Positions 1 to 8,478 of a stretch of 64,000 nucleotides of DNA are shown here, piece by piece. Under the pieces are notes generated by a model, which was given only the letters and a program-made list of their open reading frames with translations, made no database searches and was not told where the DNA came from. Within the stretch, counting starts at the first letter, position 1. Every line of letters begins with the position of its first letter. The position numbers and the translations under genes are program-made. Source of the DNA: Curvibacter lanceolatus ATCC 14669 (GTDB lineage: Bacteria > Pseudomonadota > Gammaproteobacteria > Burkholderiales > Burkholderiaceae_C); contig NZ_KB906253.1 of NCBI RefSeq assembly GCF_000381265.1, positions 558,001 to 622,000 of the forward strand, in the 5' to 3' direction.

Positions 1-523
1 TGACCAACCGTTGCTGGTTGTGCCGGCGTTCGGAAGACGCGCACAGCAGCATGGCGATGCGCTCCGGCATCGGGCGCAGCACCGAGTGCTCGACCCAAGA
101 CAGCAGGCGCATGTAGCGGCTGGCGGCCAGTGTGGCCATGTGAAGCAGCACTTCGGGGTCGCTTGCGATAAGTTGACGGAAGGTGGCTTCGTCCACCACC
201 GCCACTTCACTGGCCTCAACCGCCTCGGCGAAGAAGGGTTGCGAGCCCTTGCTCAGCAGACTGGCCTCGCCAAACCAGTGCCCTTCGGTCCAGACCGTGG
301 CGCCGAACCGCTTGCCCGATTCGCCGTACAGCGCGGTGCTGACGGCACCTGAGAGCACGCCGAACAGCATGCCTGCGGGTGAGTCGGGCGACAGCAGCAC
401 CTCGCCTCGGGCCAGGGTCCTGCGCTGAGCGGCAGCACCGAGCCGCGCATTGACGTGGGCGGGGGGACGATGGATGGAATCCGTTTTGTATCGCATGGGC
501 AACGAATAGTCTGAAGTGGACAT
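1..523 (-). CDS. Crp/Fnr-family transcriptional regulator (3' end outside window)
   Basis: This frame stays open from an ATG at 523 down to the left edge and is cut off by the window. The translation starts MSTSDYSLPMRYKTD and contains a cyclic-nucleotide-binding beta-roll: a G-x-LxGAV pattern near residue 58, then WTEGHWFGEASLL near residue 80, the usual GE-x2-LL motif. It continues into the long dimerisation helix (LHMATLAASRYMRLLSWVEH). The winged-helix DNA-binding domain would lie beyond position 1. The ligand cannot be told from sequence. An internal ATG at about 494 is an alternative start, since no good ribosome site precedes 523. A perfect palindrome lies directly on the translation start region, suggesting autoregulation. 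The gene is divergent from the DUF1304 gene. Confidence 0.85.
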   Translation of the reverse strand, partial: MSTSDYSLPMRYKTDSIHRPPAHVNARLGAAAQRRTLARGEVLLSPDSPAGMLFGVLSGAVSTALYGESGKRFGATVWTEGHWFGEASLLSKGSQPFFAEAVEASEVAVVDEATFRQLIASDPEVLLHMATLAASRYMRLLSWVEHSVLRPMPERIAMLLCASSERRHNQQRLV

Positions 524-524
524 T

Positions 525-541
525 TTGTTGTCGGACAACAA
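525..541. promoter_or_regulatory. 17-bp perfect inverted repeat at regulator start
   Basis: TTGTTGTC-G-GACAACAA is a perfect 8-bp inverted repeat with a one-base centre. It ends two bases before the regulator's start codon (523, minus strand). A bound protein here would block initiation, so it is a candidate autoregulatory operator of the Crp/Fnr-type gene. It differs from the NifA site geometry (TGT-N10-ACA). Function is inferred from position only. Confidence 0.5.
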
Positions 542-818
542 GTGAGAATCCTGCCCGATTCTGCTGTTCGCCCGTCCAGGCGTGTTGTCGTACCACCTGG
601 GCTGGCGATGATCACCGAAGGCGGTCCCCATTTCAATCCTTTTCGCTGGCCCGTGGCCATGGGGCGGGAGGAACAGGGGCCGCTCTCTGTCGTGGTTTGA
701 CGCTGCACAGCGTGGTGCCGGTCAGGGTCGGGCGATGCTGGGCGAGTGGCGGGCCGATAGCGCCGGCCTCCTGCGTGCCGCCAAAGGCCTGGGTTTCGAT
801 TTTCAAAAGGAGCATGGA

Positions 819-1169
819 ATGCTGGCAAATAGTCTGATCGGCCTGGTGTGCCTGATCCACGTGCTGATCTTTCTGGCTGAAACGGTTTTCTACCGGAGCT
901 GGGGCGTCAAGGTGTTCAAGATCAAGCCAGAAGACGTGGAAGACAAGGCTGCGGCCATGTCCAACCAGGGTTGCTACAACGGCTTTTTGGTGGCGGCTCT
1001 GTTGCTGGGCCTGTTGTACCCCGAACCCGCGGTGGCCAAGGCCTTTGCTGGCTACGGTCTGTTGTGCGTCGCGGTGGCCGGCGTCTGGGGCGCTGTGACG
1101 GTGGCTCGCAAGGTGCTGTTTGTCCAGACCGTGCCGGCGGTGTTGGGGCTGGCGTTTCTGTACCTGTGA
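819..1169 (+). CDS. DUF1304 family small integral membrane protein
   Basis: A 116-residue protein starting MLANSLIGLVCLIHVLIF, with about four hydrophobic helices: residues 3-22, 49-66, 72-92 and 98-114. The motif NQGCYNGFLVAALLLG in the middle is characteristic of the DUF1304 family, whose function is unknown. The start at 819 is chosen over the longer frame from 735 because AAAAGGA lies about 8 bases upstream and the first residues then enter a membrane helix directly. It stands alone between the divergent Crp/Fnr-type gene and the Bug gene. Positions 524-818 upstream hold the divergent promoter region and no further gene. Confidence 0.85.
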   Translation: MLANSLIGLVCLIHVLIFLAETVFYRSWGVKVFKIKPEDVEDKAAAMSNQGCYNGFLVAALLLGLLYPEPAVAKAFAGYGLLCVAVAGVWGAVTVARKVLFVQTVPAVLGLAFLYL

Positions 1170-1448
1170 AGCCATAGGCCGTCTGCCGCAGGCCGGCCCT
1201 GCCTCGAGGGGCTGCCAGGGTCAGCCGGCGGCGTTCTTCGGCCGCAACGAACTGGCAGAGTGTCGGGCCAGGGGCTGGCGCTCAGCAGGTCGGGAGGGGG
1301 CGCAAGACCTGGTCTTGGGCGGGCCATGTCGTGCAGTTCCTCGCGTCCGACGGGCGTCCGGGCAAGAATGCGCTGGTACGCACCTGAAGCGACAAATGGC
1401 ATGTGCCTATCAGCCAACAAGCCTTTCAGAAACCCAGGAGACCCATTC

Positions 1449-2465
1449 ATGCCACTGCACTTGCACCTCAATTCGCTGCAAGCACTTCATCCTCGCCGAG
1501 CCCTCTTGGGCGCTGCCGCCGTGGCGGTGGTGAGCCTTTTCGGCAGTGCGTCCCTGGTGGCGCAGGAAGCCTTTCCGGCCCGGCCCATCCGTTTTGTCGT
1601 GCCGTATGCCGCAGGGGGCACCACCGATCTGGTGGCCCGCACGGTGGGGGCGCGCATGGCGCAGACCCTGGGCCAGCCGGTGATCATCGACAACCGGGCC
1701 GGCGCGGGCGGCAACATCGGCATGGATGCGGTGGCCAAGGCGGCCCCCGACGGCTACACCGTGGGCATGGGCGCCATCTCGACCAACGCGCTGAACCCCC
1801 ACATCTACAAGAAGATGGCCTTTGACCCGCGCAAGGACTTCACGGCCATCGGCCTGTTGGGCAACTCCACCATCGTGCTTGAGGTGGGCTCGGCGCTGCC
1901 GGTGAAGAACGTGGCCGAGTTGCTGGCCCATGCGCGCAAGAACCCGGGGCTGGCCTATGCCACCGCAGGCACCGGCACCTCGATGCACCTGGCGGGGGTG
2001 CTGTTTGCCCAGCTCAGCAAGACCGATTGGGTGCATGTGCCCTACAAGGGCAGCGCGCCGCTGGTGACCGACCTGATCGGCGGCCAGGTGCCCGTGGCCT
2101 TCGACAACCTGCCTGCCTCACTGCCCCACATCCAGTCGGGCAAGCTGAGGGCGCTGGCCGTGGCAGGGGCGCAGCGCTCGCCGGCCTTGCCGGACGTGCC
2201 CACCCTGGCCGAGGCGGGCCTGAACGACTATGCGGTCGAGCCCTGGTTCGGCGTTTACGGCCCGGCCGGCCTGCCGGCGCCGGTGGTGCAGCGGCTGGAG
2301 CAGGCCCTGGCGCAGGCCCTGGCCGACCCCGCGGTGAAAGACAAGCTGGTGGCCGCCGGCTTCACCCCGCGCAGCGCGAGCGCTGCCGAGCTTCAGGCCT
2401 TGAGCCTGCGCGAGTACGAACGCCTGGGCAAGGTGGCCCGGCAGGCCCAGATGGGGGCCGATTGA
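1449..2465 (+). CDS. Bug/TctC-family tripartite tricarboxylate transporter solute-binding protein
   Basis: A periplasmic binding protein of 338 residues. The start at 1449 is chosen because AGGAG lies at 1436-1440 and the N-terminus is then a signal peptide (hydrophobic run about residues 19-34, cleavage after SLVAQ). The mature part opens with FPARPIRFVVPYAAGGTTD, the Bug hallmark, and carries DNRAGAGGNIG, AAPDGYT, VPYKGSAPLV and LPDVPTLAEAG in the expected order. Bug proteins bind carboxylates and deliver them to TctAB permeases or act as sensors. No tctAB lies nearby, so the ligand is unknown. Positions 1,170-1,448 upstream show nothing else. Confidence 0.92.
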   Translation: MPLHLHLNSLQALHPRRALLGAAAVAVVSLFGSASLVAQEAFPARPIRFVVPYAAGGTTDLVARTVGARMAQTLGQPVIIDNRAGAGGNIGMDAVAKAAPDGYTVGMGAISTNALNPHIYKKMAFDPRKDFTAIGLLGNSTIVLEVGSALPVKNVAELLAHARKNPGLAYATAGTGTSMHLAGVLFAQLSKTDWVHVPYKGSAPLVTDLIGGQVPVAFDNLPASLPHIQSGKLRALAVAGAQRSPALPDVPTLAEAGLNDYAVEPWFGVYGPAGLPAPVVQRLEQALAQALADPAVKDKLVAAGFTPRSASAAELQALSLREYERLGKVARQAQMGAD

Positions 2466-2629
2466 GCTGGGATCGACGGCGGTCGGCTTTCAGGGGCGTC
2501 AAGTGCCTGACCGAACCGCGTCTGCAATGGGTCGGGGCAAGCCCGGTCAATGCGAGTTTGCTGGGCGAACTTCGGGAAATCAGCTAACCTAGCCGGTAAC
2601 ATTTTTGCAATTTGAGGCCCATTTTGACG

Positions 2630-3985
2630 ATGGCCGCACCACAGGGTTCCATGGACCGTATTGCCGACCTGCTGCTGGACGCCATCTGTGTGGTGGACGC
2701 CCAGGGTGTCTTTGAATACATCAGCCCCGCCGGCGAGGGCATCTTTGGCTACGCCCCCAGCGAAATGTTGGGCCGGCGCATGATCGACTTCATCGCCCCG
2801 TTCGACCAGGAGCGCACCCTGCTGGCGGCGCGGCAGGTGATGGCGGGCCAGCCCCACCTTCACTTTGAAAACTGCTACGTGCGCAAAGATGGCTCGCTGG
2901 TGCACCTGATGTGGTCGGCCCGCTGGTCCGATGCGGATCAGCGGCGCTATGCCGTGGCGCGCGATGTCAGCGTCCTCAAGCACGCCGAGGCCACGCAAGC
3001 CGCCCTGATGGCCATTGCCGAGGCTGCGCACGCCAGTGGTGATGTCCGTGAGCTGATGTCCAACATCCACGTGATTGTGGGCAAGCTGATGCCGTTGCCC
3101 CACTTCAAAGTGCTGGTCCAGGAGCCGCAGGATGGGCATTGCCGCGTGGCTTACCTCGCCCCGGCCGCAGGGGCTGAACCCATCGACACCGAGCAGGAAG
3201 CCCGGGCCGACCATCTCTTTTGCCAAGCCATGTTCGCCGGGGGCGGCCTGTTGCTGCTCACGCCGGCCGACCTGCACGACAAGCCCGAGGCCTGGCGCGC
3301 CGCCTACAGCGCCGGCTGGGCCGCCTGGCTGGGCCTGCCTCTGACCACCCCGGGTGGCAACATCGGCGCCTTGATCCTCAAGCGTGACCTGGGCGACAGC
3401 CCGTGGTCCGACAAGGAGCAGACCCTGCTGCAGTACGCCTCCACGCAGATCGCCACGGCCGTCGAGCGCCAGCAGTTGCTGGCGCGCCTGCAGCACATGG
3501 CGCAGTTCGACGCACTGACCGGCCTGCCCAACCGCTACCTGCTGCACGACCGCATGGTGGGCGCATTGGCGCGGGCTGAGCGCTCTGCAGGGCGTCTGTC
3601 CTTGCTGTTTCTGGACCTGGACCGCTTCAAACTGGTCAATGACACCTTGGGCCACAGGGCGGGCGATCGCCTGTTGCAGGAGGTGGCGCGGCGTTTGCGT
3701 GATTGCGTGCGCGACACCGACACCGTGGCCCGCATCGGTGGCGACGAATTTGTGGTGCTGCTTGAATCCATCCGGGACCCGGCGCATGCGCTGCAAGTCG
3801 CCGACAAGATCCGGGTGGCCTTGCAGCAACAGCTCAACATCGGCCCACACGCCTTGCAGATCACGCCCAGCATCGGCGTGGCCCACTACCCCGAAGATGG
3901 GGTGACCACCGATCAACTGCTGGGCCAGGCCGACGAGGCCATGTATGCCGCCAAGCGGGCAGGGCGGCAGGCCGCGGCGCGCTGA
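2630..3985 (+). CDS. Diguanylate cyclase with PAS and GAF sensor domains
   Basis: A soluble protein of 451 residues. The PAS domain covers about residues 8-125 (VVDAQGVFEYISPAGEGIFGY). A GAF-like domain covers about 140-285. A C-terminal GGDEF domain starts at DALTGLPNRYLLHDR. The active loop is intact (RIGGDEF), and an R-x-x-D inhibitory site (RDTD) sits five residues before it, so the enzyme should make cyclic di-GMP from two GTP and be product-inhibited. No transmembrane segment or EAL domain is present. The ATG at 2630 is preferred because GAGG lies about 12 bases upstream; a TTG at 2612 in the same frame is the alternative. It is convergent with the LysR gene. Confidence 0.93.
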   Translation: MAAPQGSMDRIADLLLDAICVVDAQGVFEYISPAGEGIFGYAPSEMLGRRMIDFIAPFDQERTLLAARQVMAGQPHLHFENCYVRKDGSLVHLMWSARWSDADQRRYAVARDVSVLKHAEATQAALMAIAEAAHASGDVRELMSNIHVIVGKLMPLPHFKVLVQEPQDGHCRVAYLAPAAGAEPIDTEQEARADHLFCQAMFAGGGLLLLTPADLHDKPEAWRAAYSAGWAAWLGLPLTTPGGNIGALILKRDLGDSPWSDKEQTLLQYASTQIATAVERQQLLARLQHMAQFDALTGLPNRYLLHDRMVGALARAERSAGRLSLLFLDLDRFKLVNDTLGHRAGDRLLQEVARRLRDCVRDTDTVARIGGDEFVVLLESIRDPAHALQVADKIRVALQQQLNIGPHALQITPSIGVAHYPEDGVTTDQLLGQADEAMYAAKRAGRQAAAR

Positions 3986-4004
3986 GGCGGGGCCAGGGCT
4001 GTCG

Positions 4005-4880
4005 TCAGGGTGTTTCTGCAGGGCCGGTGGCCAGCCGCAGGCGGTTCTTGAGGTTCTCGAACACCTGGCGGGTGAGGGGGTTCACCACATGGCTGCGGAT
4101 GTACAGGCGATAGATCAGGTCGGGCATCGGGGGCATGCCGTCGGCAGGCCCCAGCACCCGCAGGCCGGCATCGAGCTGCTCCACCCCCCGCGCCGTGACG
4201 CCCAGGCCGGCGTGCAAGGCCGCCCGGATGCCGATCAGGCTGGGGGCGGAGCAGCGTGAAGTCCAGCTCATGCCCGCGGCCTCCAGGGCCTCGTGGCCCA
4301 GGCGGCGGTAGATGCTGGGGCCATCGGCGGTGATCAAGGGCACGGGTTTGTGGGGTTCGTGCACATAGCCTGCACCGCATAGCCAGACGGTGGGAGAAGA
4401 CCGCAGCACCACCCCCTCCAGCGTGCTGTCGACCCGGTTGGACAGCGCTATGTCCAGCTCGCCCCGTTTGAGTGCTTCCATCAGGAAGGGGCTGCGGCCC
4501 ACGTGGATTTCAAGCTGTAACAGGGGCGAATGCCGGGCGATCTCGGCCAGCAGCGGTGGCAGCATGGTCTGCGCCGTGTCGTGGGGCGAGCCGATGCGCA
4601 GCAGGCCTTGCAACTGCCCCTGCTGCAGGGTGCGCAGGGCTTCGTCGTTGATGGTCAGCAAGTGCCGTGCATACGTCAGCAGGCGTTTTCCGTGCTCGCT
4701 CAGGCCTTTGTTGCGGCCCTGTTTTTCGAACAGGGCCTGGCCGATCTGTTCTTCCAGGCGTTGCATCTGCTGGGTGATGGCCGACTGCGTGCGCCCCAAT
4801 TGGACCGCGGCGGCCGCAAAGCTGCCGAGGTTGTCGATGGCGGCAAGCGTTCGCAGGAGTTCGAGGTCCAGGGTGTTCAT
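4005..4880 (-). CDS. LysR-family transcriptional regulator of the adjacent sulfur cluster
   Basis: A 291-residue LysR protein. The helix-turn-helix occupies about residues 15-60 ([25 protein letters not shown]), followed by the substrate-binding domain from about residue 90 ([22 protein letters not shown]). It is transcribed divergently from the thiol dioxygenase gene, 113 bases apart, the classic layout for a LysR regulator and its target operon. The shared intergenic region is locally AT-rich and contains the short palindrome CACTAAAGTG at 4939-4948. The co-inducer is unknown; a thiol or sulfonate is a reasonable guess from context. Confidence 0.9.
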   Translation of the reverse strand: MNTLDLELLRTLAAIDNLGSFAAAAVQLGRTQSAITQQMQRLEEQIGQALFEKQGRNKGLSEHGKRLLTYARHLLTINDEALRTLQQGQLQGLLRIGSPHDTAQTMLPPLLAEIARHSPLLQLEIHVGRSPFLMEALKRGELDIALSNRVDSTLEGVVLRSSPTVWLCGAGYVHEPHKPVPLITADGPSIYRRLGHEALEAAGMSWTSRCSAPSLIGIRAALHAGLGVTARGVEQLDAGLRVLGPADGMPPMPDLIYRLYIRSHVVNPLTRQVFENLKNRLRLATGPAETP

Positions 4881-4993
4881 GTATTAATTTTATTGAAGTG
4901 TTGCATCGGGATGACGGATTGTTCAGGCCGTTGTGCGTCACTAAAGTGAAGCCCATCAAGAACCCTTCACGAACTCTTCAGGACATCACTGCC

Positions 4994-5596
4994 ATGAACA
5001 CCCCGTCTTCTTCCCGCCCGGTGCAACGTCAGCAGGCCGTGCAGGCTGGTATTGCAGACATGAAGCAGGCCCTGCAGGGTCAGGAGCCCACCCGGGAGCG
5101 TCTGGACCAGGTGCTGGCAGCGCTGCTGAAGTTGGCTGCGTCCAAGGCGTTCTGGCAGGCCGATACCTATGCGGCACCTGAAGCCGGCGAGCACCAGGCG
5201 CGCTACCTGATTGCGGAAGACGCTGACCAGAGCTTTGCGCTATACCTCAACGTGATGCGCCCGGGCAAGCGCATCGTGCCGCACAACCACACCACCTGGG
5301 CCTGCGTGGCCGCGGTGGAGGGCACGGAGCACAACCGCGTGTACCAGCGGCTGGACGACGGCTCGGTGCCCGGCGTGGGCCGCCTGCGCGAAACCGATTG
5401 CGTGCTGGTGGCACCCGGATCGGGCATTGCCCTGATGCCTGAAGACATCCACTCGGTGGAGATCCATGGTGAGCAGGTGATCCGCCATCTGCACATGTAT
5501 GGCCGTGCCCTGGAAACCCTGAACACCCGCACCAGCTACGACCTGGAGGCCGGCACCTGCCAGGTGATGGGCATCGGCGTGCAGACCCGCCGCTGA
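4994..5596 (+). CDS. Cysteine/thiol dioxygenase-like cupin (COG5553 type)
   Basis: A 200-residue single-domain cupin. The non-haem iron ligands are visible as H97-x-H99 (IVPHNHTTW) and H153 (PEDIHSVE), the three-histidine set of thiol dioxygenases, which use O2 to turn a thiol into a sulfinate. The Cys partner of the mammalian Cys-Tyr crosslink is replaced by Gly (VEGTEHNR), as in bacterial enzymes. The substrate could be cysteine, 3-mercaptopropionate or a related thiol; sequence alone does not decide. It is the first gene after the divergent LysR regulator and heads a row of sulfur genes, which supports a role in organosulfur oxidation. Confidence 0.8.
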   Translation: MNTPSSSRPVQRQQAVQAGIADMKQALQGQEPTRERLDQVLAALLKLAASKAFWQADTYAAPEAGEHQARYLIAEDADQSFALYLNVMRPGKRIVPHNHTTWACVAAVEGTEHNRVYQRLDDGSVPGVGRLRETDCVLVAPGSGIALMPEDIHSVEIHGEQVIRHLHMYGRALETLNTRTSYDLEAGTCQVMGIGVQTRR

Positions 5597-5600
5597 GGGC

Positions 5601-5617
5601 GCGGCCTCCCGGGCCGC
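5601..5617 (+). terminator. GC hairpin followed by T-rich stretch after dioxygenase gene
   Basis: GCGGCC-TCCCG-GGCCGC forms a 6-bp perfect stem starting four bases after the dioxygenase stop codon. Downstream comes a pyrimidine-rich run with many T residues (5622-5641). It may end or attenuate transcription between the dioxygenase and the rhodanese gene, which start about 100 bases apart. The T tract is interrupted, so efficiency is uncertain. Confidence 0.4.
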
Positions 5618-5713
5618 CACCGTCTTTCTGCTTTCTTTCTTGCAACGTGTGATGGGCCTGGTGGGCTCGTTGCAGGCAGCGTTGCGCCCCCTCTTTTTGC
5701 ATCTCAGGCTTGC

Positions 5714-7303
5714 ATGACTTCGTACCTCTCACCCGCCCAACTGAAAACCTGGCTGCACGATGGCTCTGAGCTGGCTGTGCTGGATGTGCGCGAGCACGGC
5801 CAGTATGGCGAGGCCCATCTGTTCCATGCCGTGCCGCTGCCCTTGAGCCGCCTGGAGATCGATGCCCCGCGCCTGCTGCCCCGCCGTGGGGTGCGTGTGG
5901 TGGTGTACGACGCAGGCGATGACAGCCCCTGGCAGGTGGCCGAGCGGGCCGCAAACCGGCTGCAGGCGCTGGGCTACCCGCAGGTCAGCGTGCTGGCGGG
6001 TGGTGCCAGCGCCTGGGCGGCGGCGGGCCACGTGCTGTTTGCCGGGGTCAACCTGCCTTCCAAGACCTTTGGCGAGCTGGCCGAGCAGGTTTACCACACC
6101 CCGCGCATCAGCGCCGACCAGCTGGCGCAGTGGCTGGCGCAGGGTGAGCCCGTCACCGTGCTGGACGGGCGACCGGTGAGCGAGTTCCGCAAGATGAACA
6201 TCCCGGGCGCCCTGTGTTGCCCGAATGGCGAGCTGGCCTACCGGGTGAAGGCCCTGGTGCCCGACCCGACGCGGCCCATTGTGATCAACTGCGCTGGCCG
6301 CACACGCAGCATCATCGGTGCGCAGACCCTGATCAATCTGGGCCTGCCCAACCCGGTCTATGCGCTGGAGAACGGCACGCAGGGCTGGTACCTGGCCGAC
6401 CACGCGCTGGAGCACGGCGGCAGCCGCCACTACCCCGCCGATTCGGGCAGCGCGGCGCTGCGGCCAGAGGCAGAGCGCCTGGCGCGCCGCTTTGAGGTGC
6501 CTTTTGTGGATGCGGGCACGGTGCGCGGCTGGGCCGAAGATCCCCAGCGCACTCTGTTCCTGTGCGATGTGCGCACCCCCGAAGAATTTGCGGCAGGCAG
6601 CCTGCCCCAGGCCCAGCACACCCCCGGCGGCCAGTTGATGCAGGCAGCCGACCAGTACATCGGCGTGCGGGGCGCGCGCCTGGTGCTGTTCGACAGCGAC
6701 GGCGTGCGGGCGCCGACCGTGGCCAGTTGGCTGCGCCAGATGGGGCACGACGCCTGCGTGCTGATCGATGGCCTGGCCAGTGGTCTGGATCTGCCCGCCG
6801 CCGTGCTGCCCGAGCCCCCCCCACTGCAAAGCATCCAGCCCGGCGAACTGGCGGTGCGGCTGCAGGCCGGCGAGCTGGCCCTGATCGACCTGCGGCCCGG
6901 CATGCAGTATCGGCAGGCCCACATTGCGCAGGCCATCTGGTCCATCCGGCCGGCGCTGCCGGCGCTGTTGAGCCACGAGAACCGCCAGCCCGTGCTGGTG
7001 GCGGAGACTGCCGCGGTGGCGGCCTGGGCCAGCACCGAGTGGCCCGCCCACTTGCCCAGGCCGCTGCTGCTGGCCGGTGGGCTGGACGACTGGCGGGCTG
7101 CGGGCCTGCCGCTGGTGGCCAGCCCTGACGCGCCCAGCGATGCGCAATGCATCGACTACCTGTTTTTCGTGCACGACCGGCACGACGGCAACAAGGAGGC
7201 GGCCCGCCGCTACCTGGCCTGGGAGACCGGCCTGGTGGCGCAGCTGGACCCCGCCGAACGGGCTGGTTTTCGCCTGCCCGCCGAGATGCCGCACCGCAGC
7301 TGA
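5714..7303 (+). CDS. Four-domain rhodanese-like sulfurtransferase
   Basis: A 529-residue protein built of four consecutive rhodanese modules, about residues 5-108, 130-240, 258-355 and 365-460, plus a C-terminal tail. Only the second module has a catalytic cysteine (C193 in INCAGRTRS). The equivalent loops read VYDAGDDSPW, LFDSDGVRAP and LVAETAAVAAW in modules 1, 3 and 4, so those are probably structural or regulatory. Rhodaneses transfer sulfane sulfur through a cysteine persulfide. No signal peptide is seen, so it should be cytoplasmic. It sits between the thiol dioxygenase and a Bug protein in a sulfur cluster, where it may handle sulfane sulfur or sulfite produced from the thiol. Confidence 0.9.
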   Translation: MTSYLSPAQLKTWLHDGSELAVLDVREHGQYGEAHLFHAVPLPLSRLEIDAPRLLPRRGVRVVVYDAGDDSPWQVAERAANRLQALGYPQVSVLAGGASAWAAAGHVLFAGVNLPSKTFGELAEQVYHTPRISADQLAQWLAQGEPVTVLDGRPVSEFRKMNIPGALCCPNGELAYRVKALVPDPTRPIVINCAGRTRSIIGAQTLINLGLPNPVYALENGTQGWYLADHALEHGGSRHYPADSGSAALRPEAERLARRFEVPFVDAGTVRGWAEDPQRTLFLCDVRTPEEFAAGSLPQAQHTPGGQLMQAADQYIGVRGARLVLFDSDGVRAPTVASWLRQMGHDACVLIDGLASGLDLPAAVLPEPPPLQSIQPGELAVRLQAGELALIDLRPGMQYRQAHIAQAIWSIRPALPALLSHENRQPVLVAETAAVAAWASTEWPAHLPRPLLLAGGLDDWRAAGLPLVASPDAPSDAQCIDYLFFVHDRHDGNKEAARRYLAWETGLVAQLDPAERAGFRLPAEMPHRS

Positions 7304-7398
7304 GGGGCCAAAGCGCCGGCACAAGGCGCTGCCCCTGGCTTGGCCATCGCTTTCTCTATCGCTTGTCCCCTCGCTCTGACCCACACAGGAGTTGCCCC

Positions 7399-8415
7399 AT
7401 GTCCCACCCACTTCGCCCGGCGCCAATGGCAATGCCGCTCTGGCTGGCCACCCTGGCCGTTCTGGCCGGCCTGCTGCAAGCCCCGGTGCAGGCCCAGCCT
7501 TTGCCGCCGCGCAATGGCTTTCCTGCCCAGCCCATCCGCTTCATCTCGCCGTTTCCACCCGGTGGCGGCAACGACGGCACCACGCGCCTGGTGACGGCGC
7601 GCCTGCCGGAGGTGACCGGCCAGGCTGCCGTGGTCGAGAACCGGGGCGGTGCCGGCGGCAACATCGGCGCCAAGGCCGTGCTCGAATCCAAGGCCGATGG
7701 CTACACCCTGTTGTCCGGTCAGGTGTCGCTGATGGCGGTGAACCCCTCGCTGTACGCCTCGGCAGGCTTTGATCCGCTGAAGAACTTCATCCCCGTCACC
7801 CAGATCAATGCCGCACCGCTGGCCCTGGTGGTGGCGGCGGATTCGCCCTACAAGACCTTTGCCGAGCTGGTCAGCCGCACCCGCAGCCACCCGGGCACGG
7901 TGACCTATGGCACCCCCGGCAACGGCACGCTGTCGCACCTGGCGGGCGTGATGCTGGCCAAGGACAACGGTGTGGACATGACCCATGTGCCCTACAAGGG
8001 CGCGGGGCCGGCCATCACCGATCTGCTGGGGCGGCAGGTTGATGTGCTGGTCACGTCGACCGCCTCGGTGGCTGGCATGGTGCAAAACGGCAAGATGCGC
8101 GCCCTGGCGGTGACCAGCCCGCGCCGCGTCGGCGTGTTTGCCAAGGTGCCCACGCTTGAAGAGCTGGGGTACCCGAACGCCCGCTTTGAAGACTGGTACG
8201 GGTTTTTTGTGCCTGCCGGCACCCCGCCCGAGCGGGTGGCCTACCTGCATGAGGCGCTGGTGCGTGTGCTGCGTTCGCCCGAGGTGAGCCGCCAGATCAC
8301 CGAGGGGGGCAGCGAGGTGGTGGCCAGCACCCCCGACGCCTTTGCCGCTCAGCTGCGACAGGACATCGAGCGCTGGTCGCGGGTGGTGAAGCTGTCGGGC
8401 GCGCGGGTCGATTGA
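7399..8415 (+). CDS. Bug/TctC-family solute-binding protein of the sulfur cluster
   Basis: A 338-residue periplasmic binding protein. CAGGAG at 7386-7391 and a signal peptide (LWLATLAVLAGLLQAPVQAQ) fix the start. Family landmarks are FPAQPIRFISPFPPGGGND, ENRGGAGGNIGAKAV, KADGYTLL, VPYKGAGPAITDLLG and KVPTLEELG. It lies between the rhodanese and the PLP lyase genes with short gaps, so its ligand may be the organosulfur substrate of the cluster. The permease partners TctA and TctB are not encoded here. Confidence 0.92.
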   Translation: MSHPLRPAPMAMPLWLATLAVLAGLLQAPVQAQPLPPRNGFPAQPIRFISPFPPGGGNDGTTRLVTARLPEVTGQAAVVENRGGAGGNIGAKAVLESKADGYTLLSGQVSLMAVNPSLYASAGFDPLKNFIPVTQINAAPLALVVAADSPYKTFAELVSRTRSHPGTVTYGTPGNGTLSHLAGVMLAKDNGVDMTHVPYKGAGPAITDLLGRQVDVLVTSTASVAGMVQNGKMRALAVTSPRRVGVFAKVPTLEELGYPNARFEDWYGFFVPAGTPPERVAYLHEALVRVLRSPEVSRQITEGGSEVVASTPDAFAAQLRQDIERWSRVVKLSGARVD

Positions 8416-8478
8416 CGCTGCGCGTTTCAAAGCCCAAGCCGCACGCCCATCCCCACGAGCAGATCCAAGCCAAGTCCG

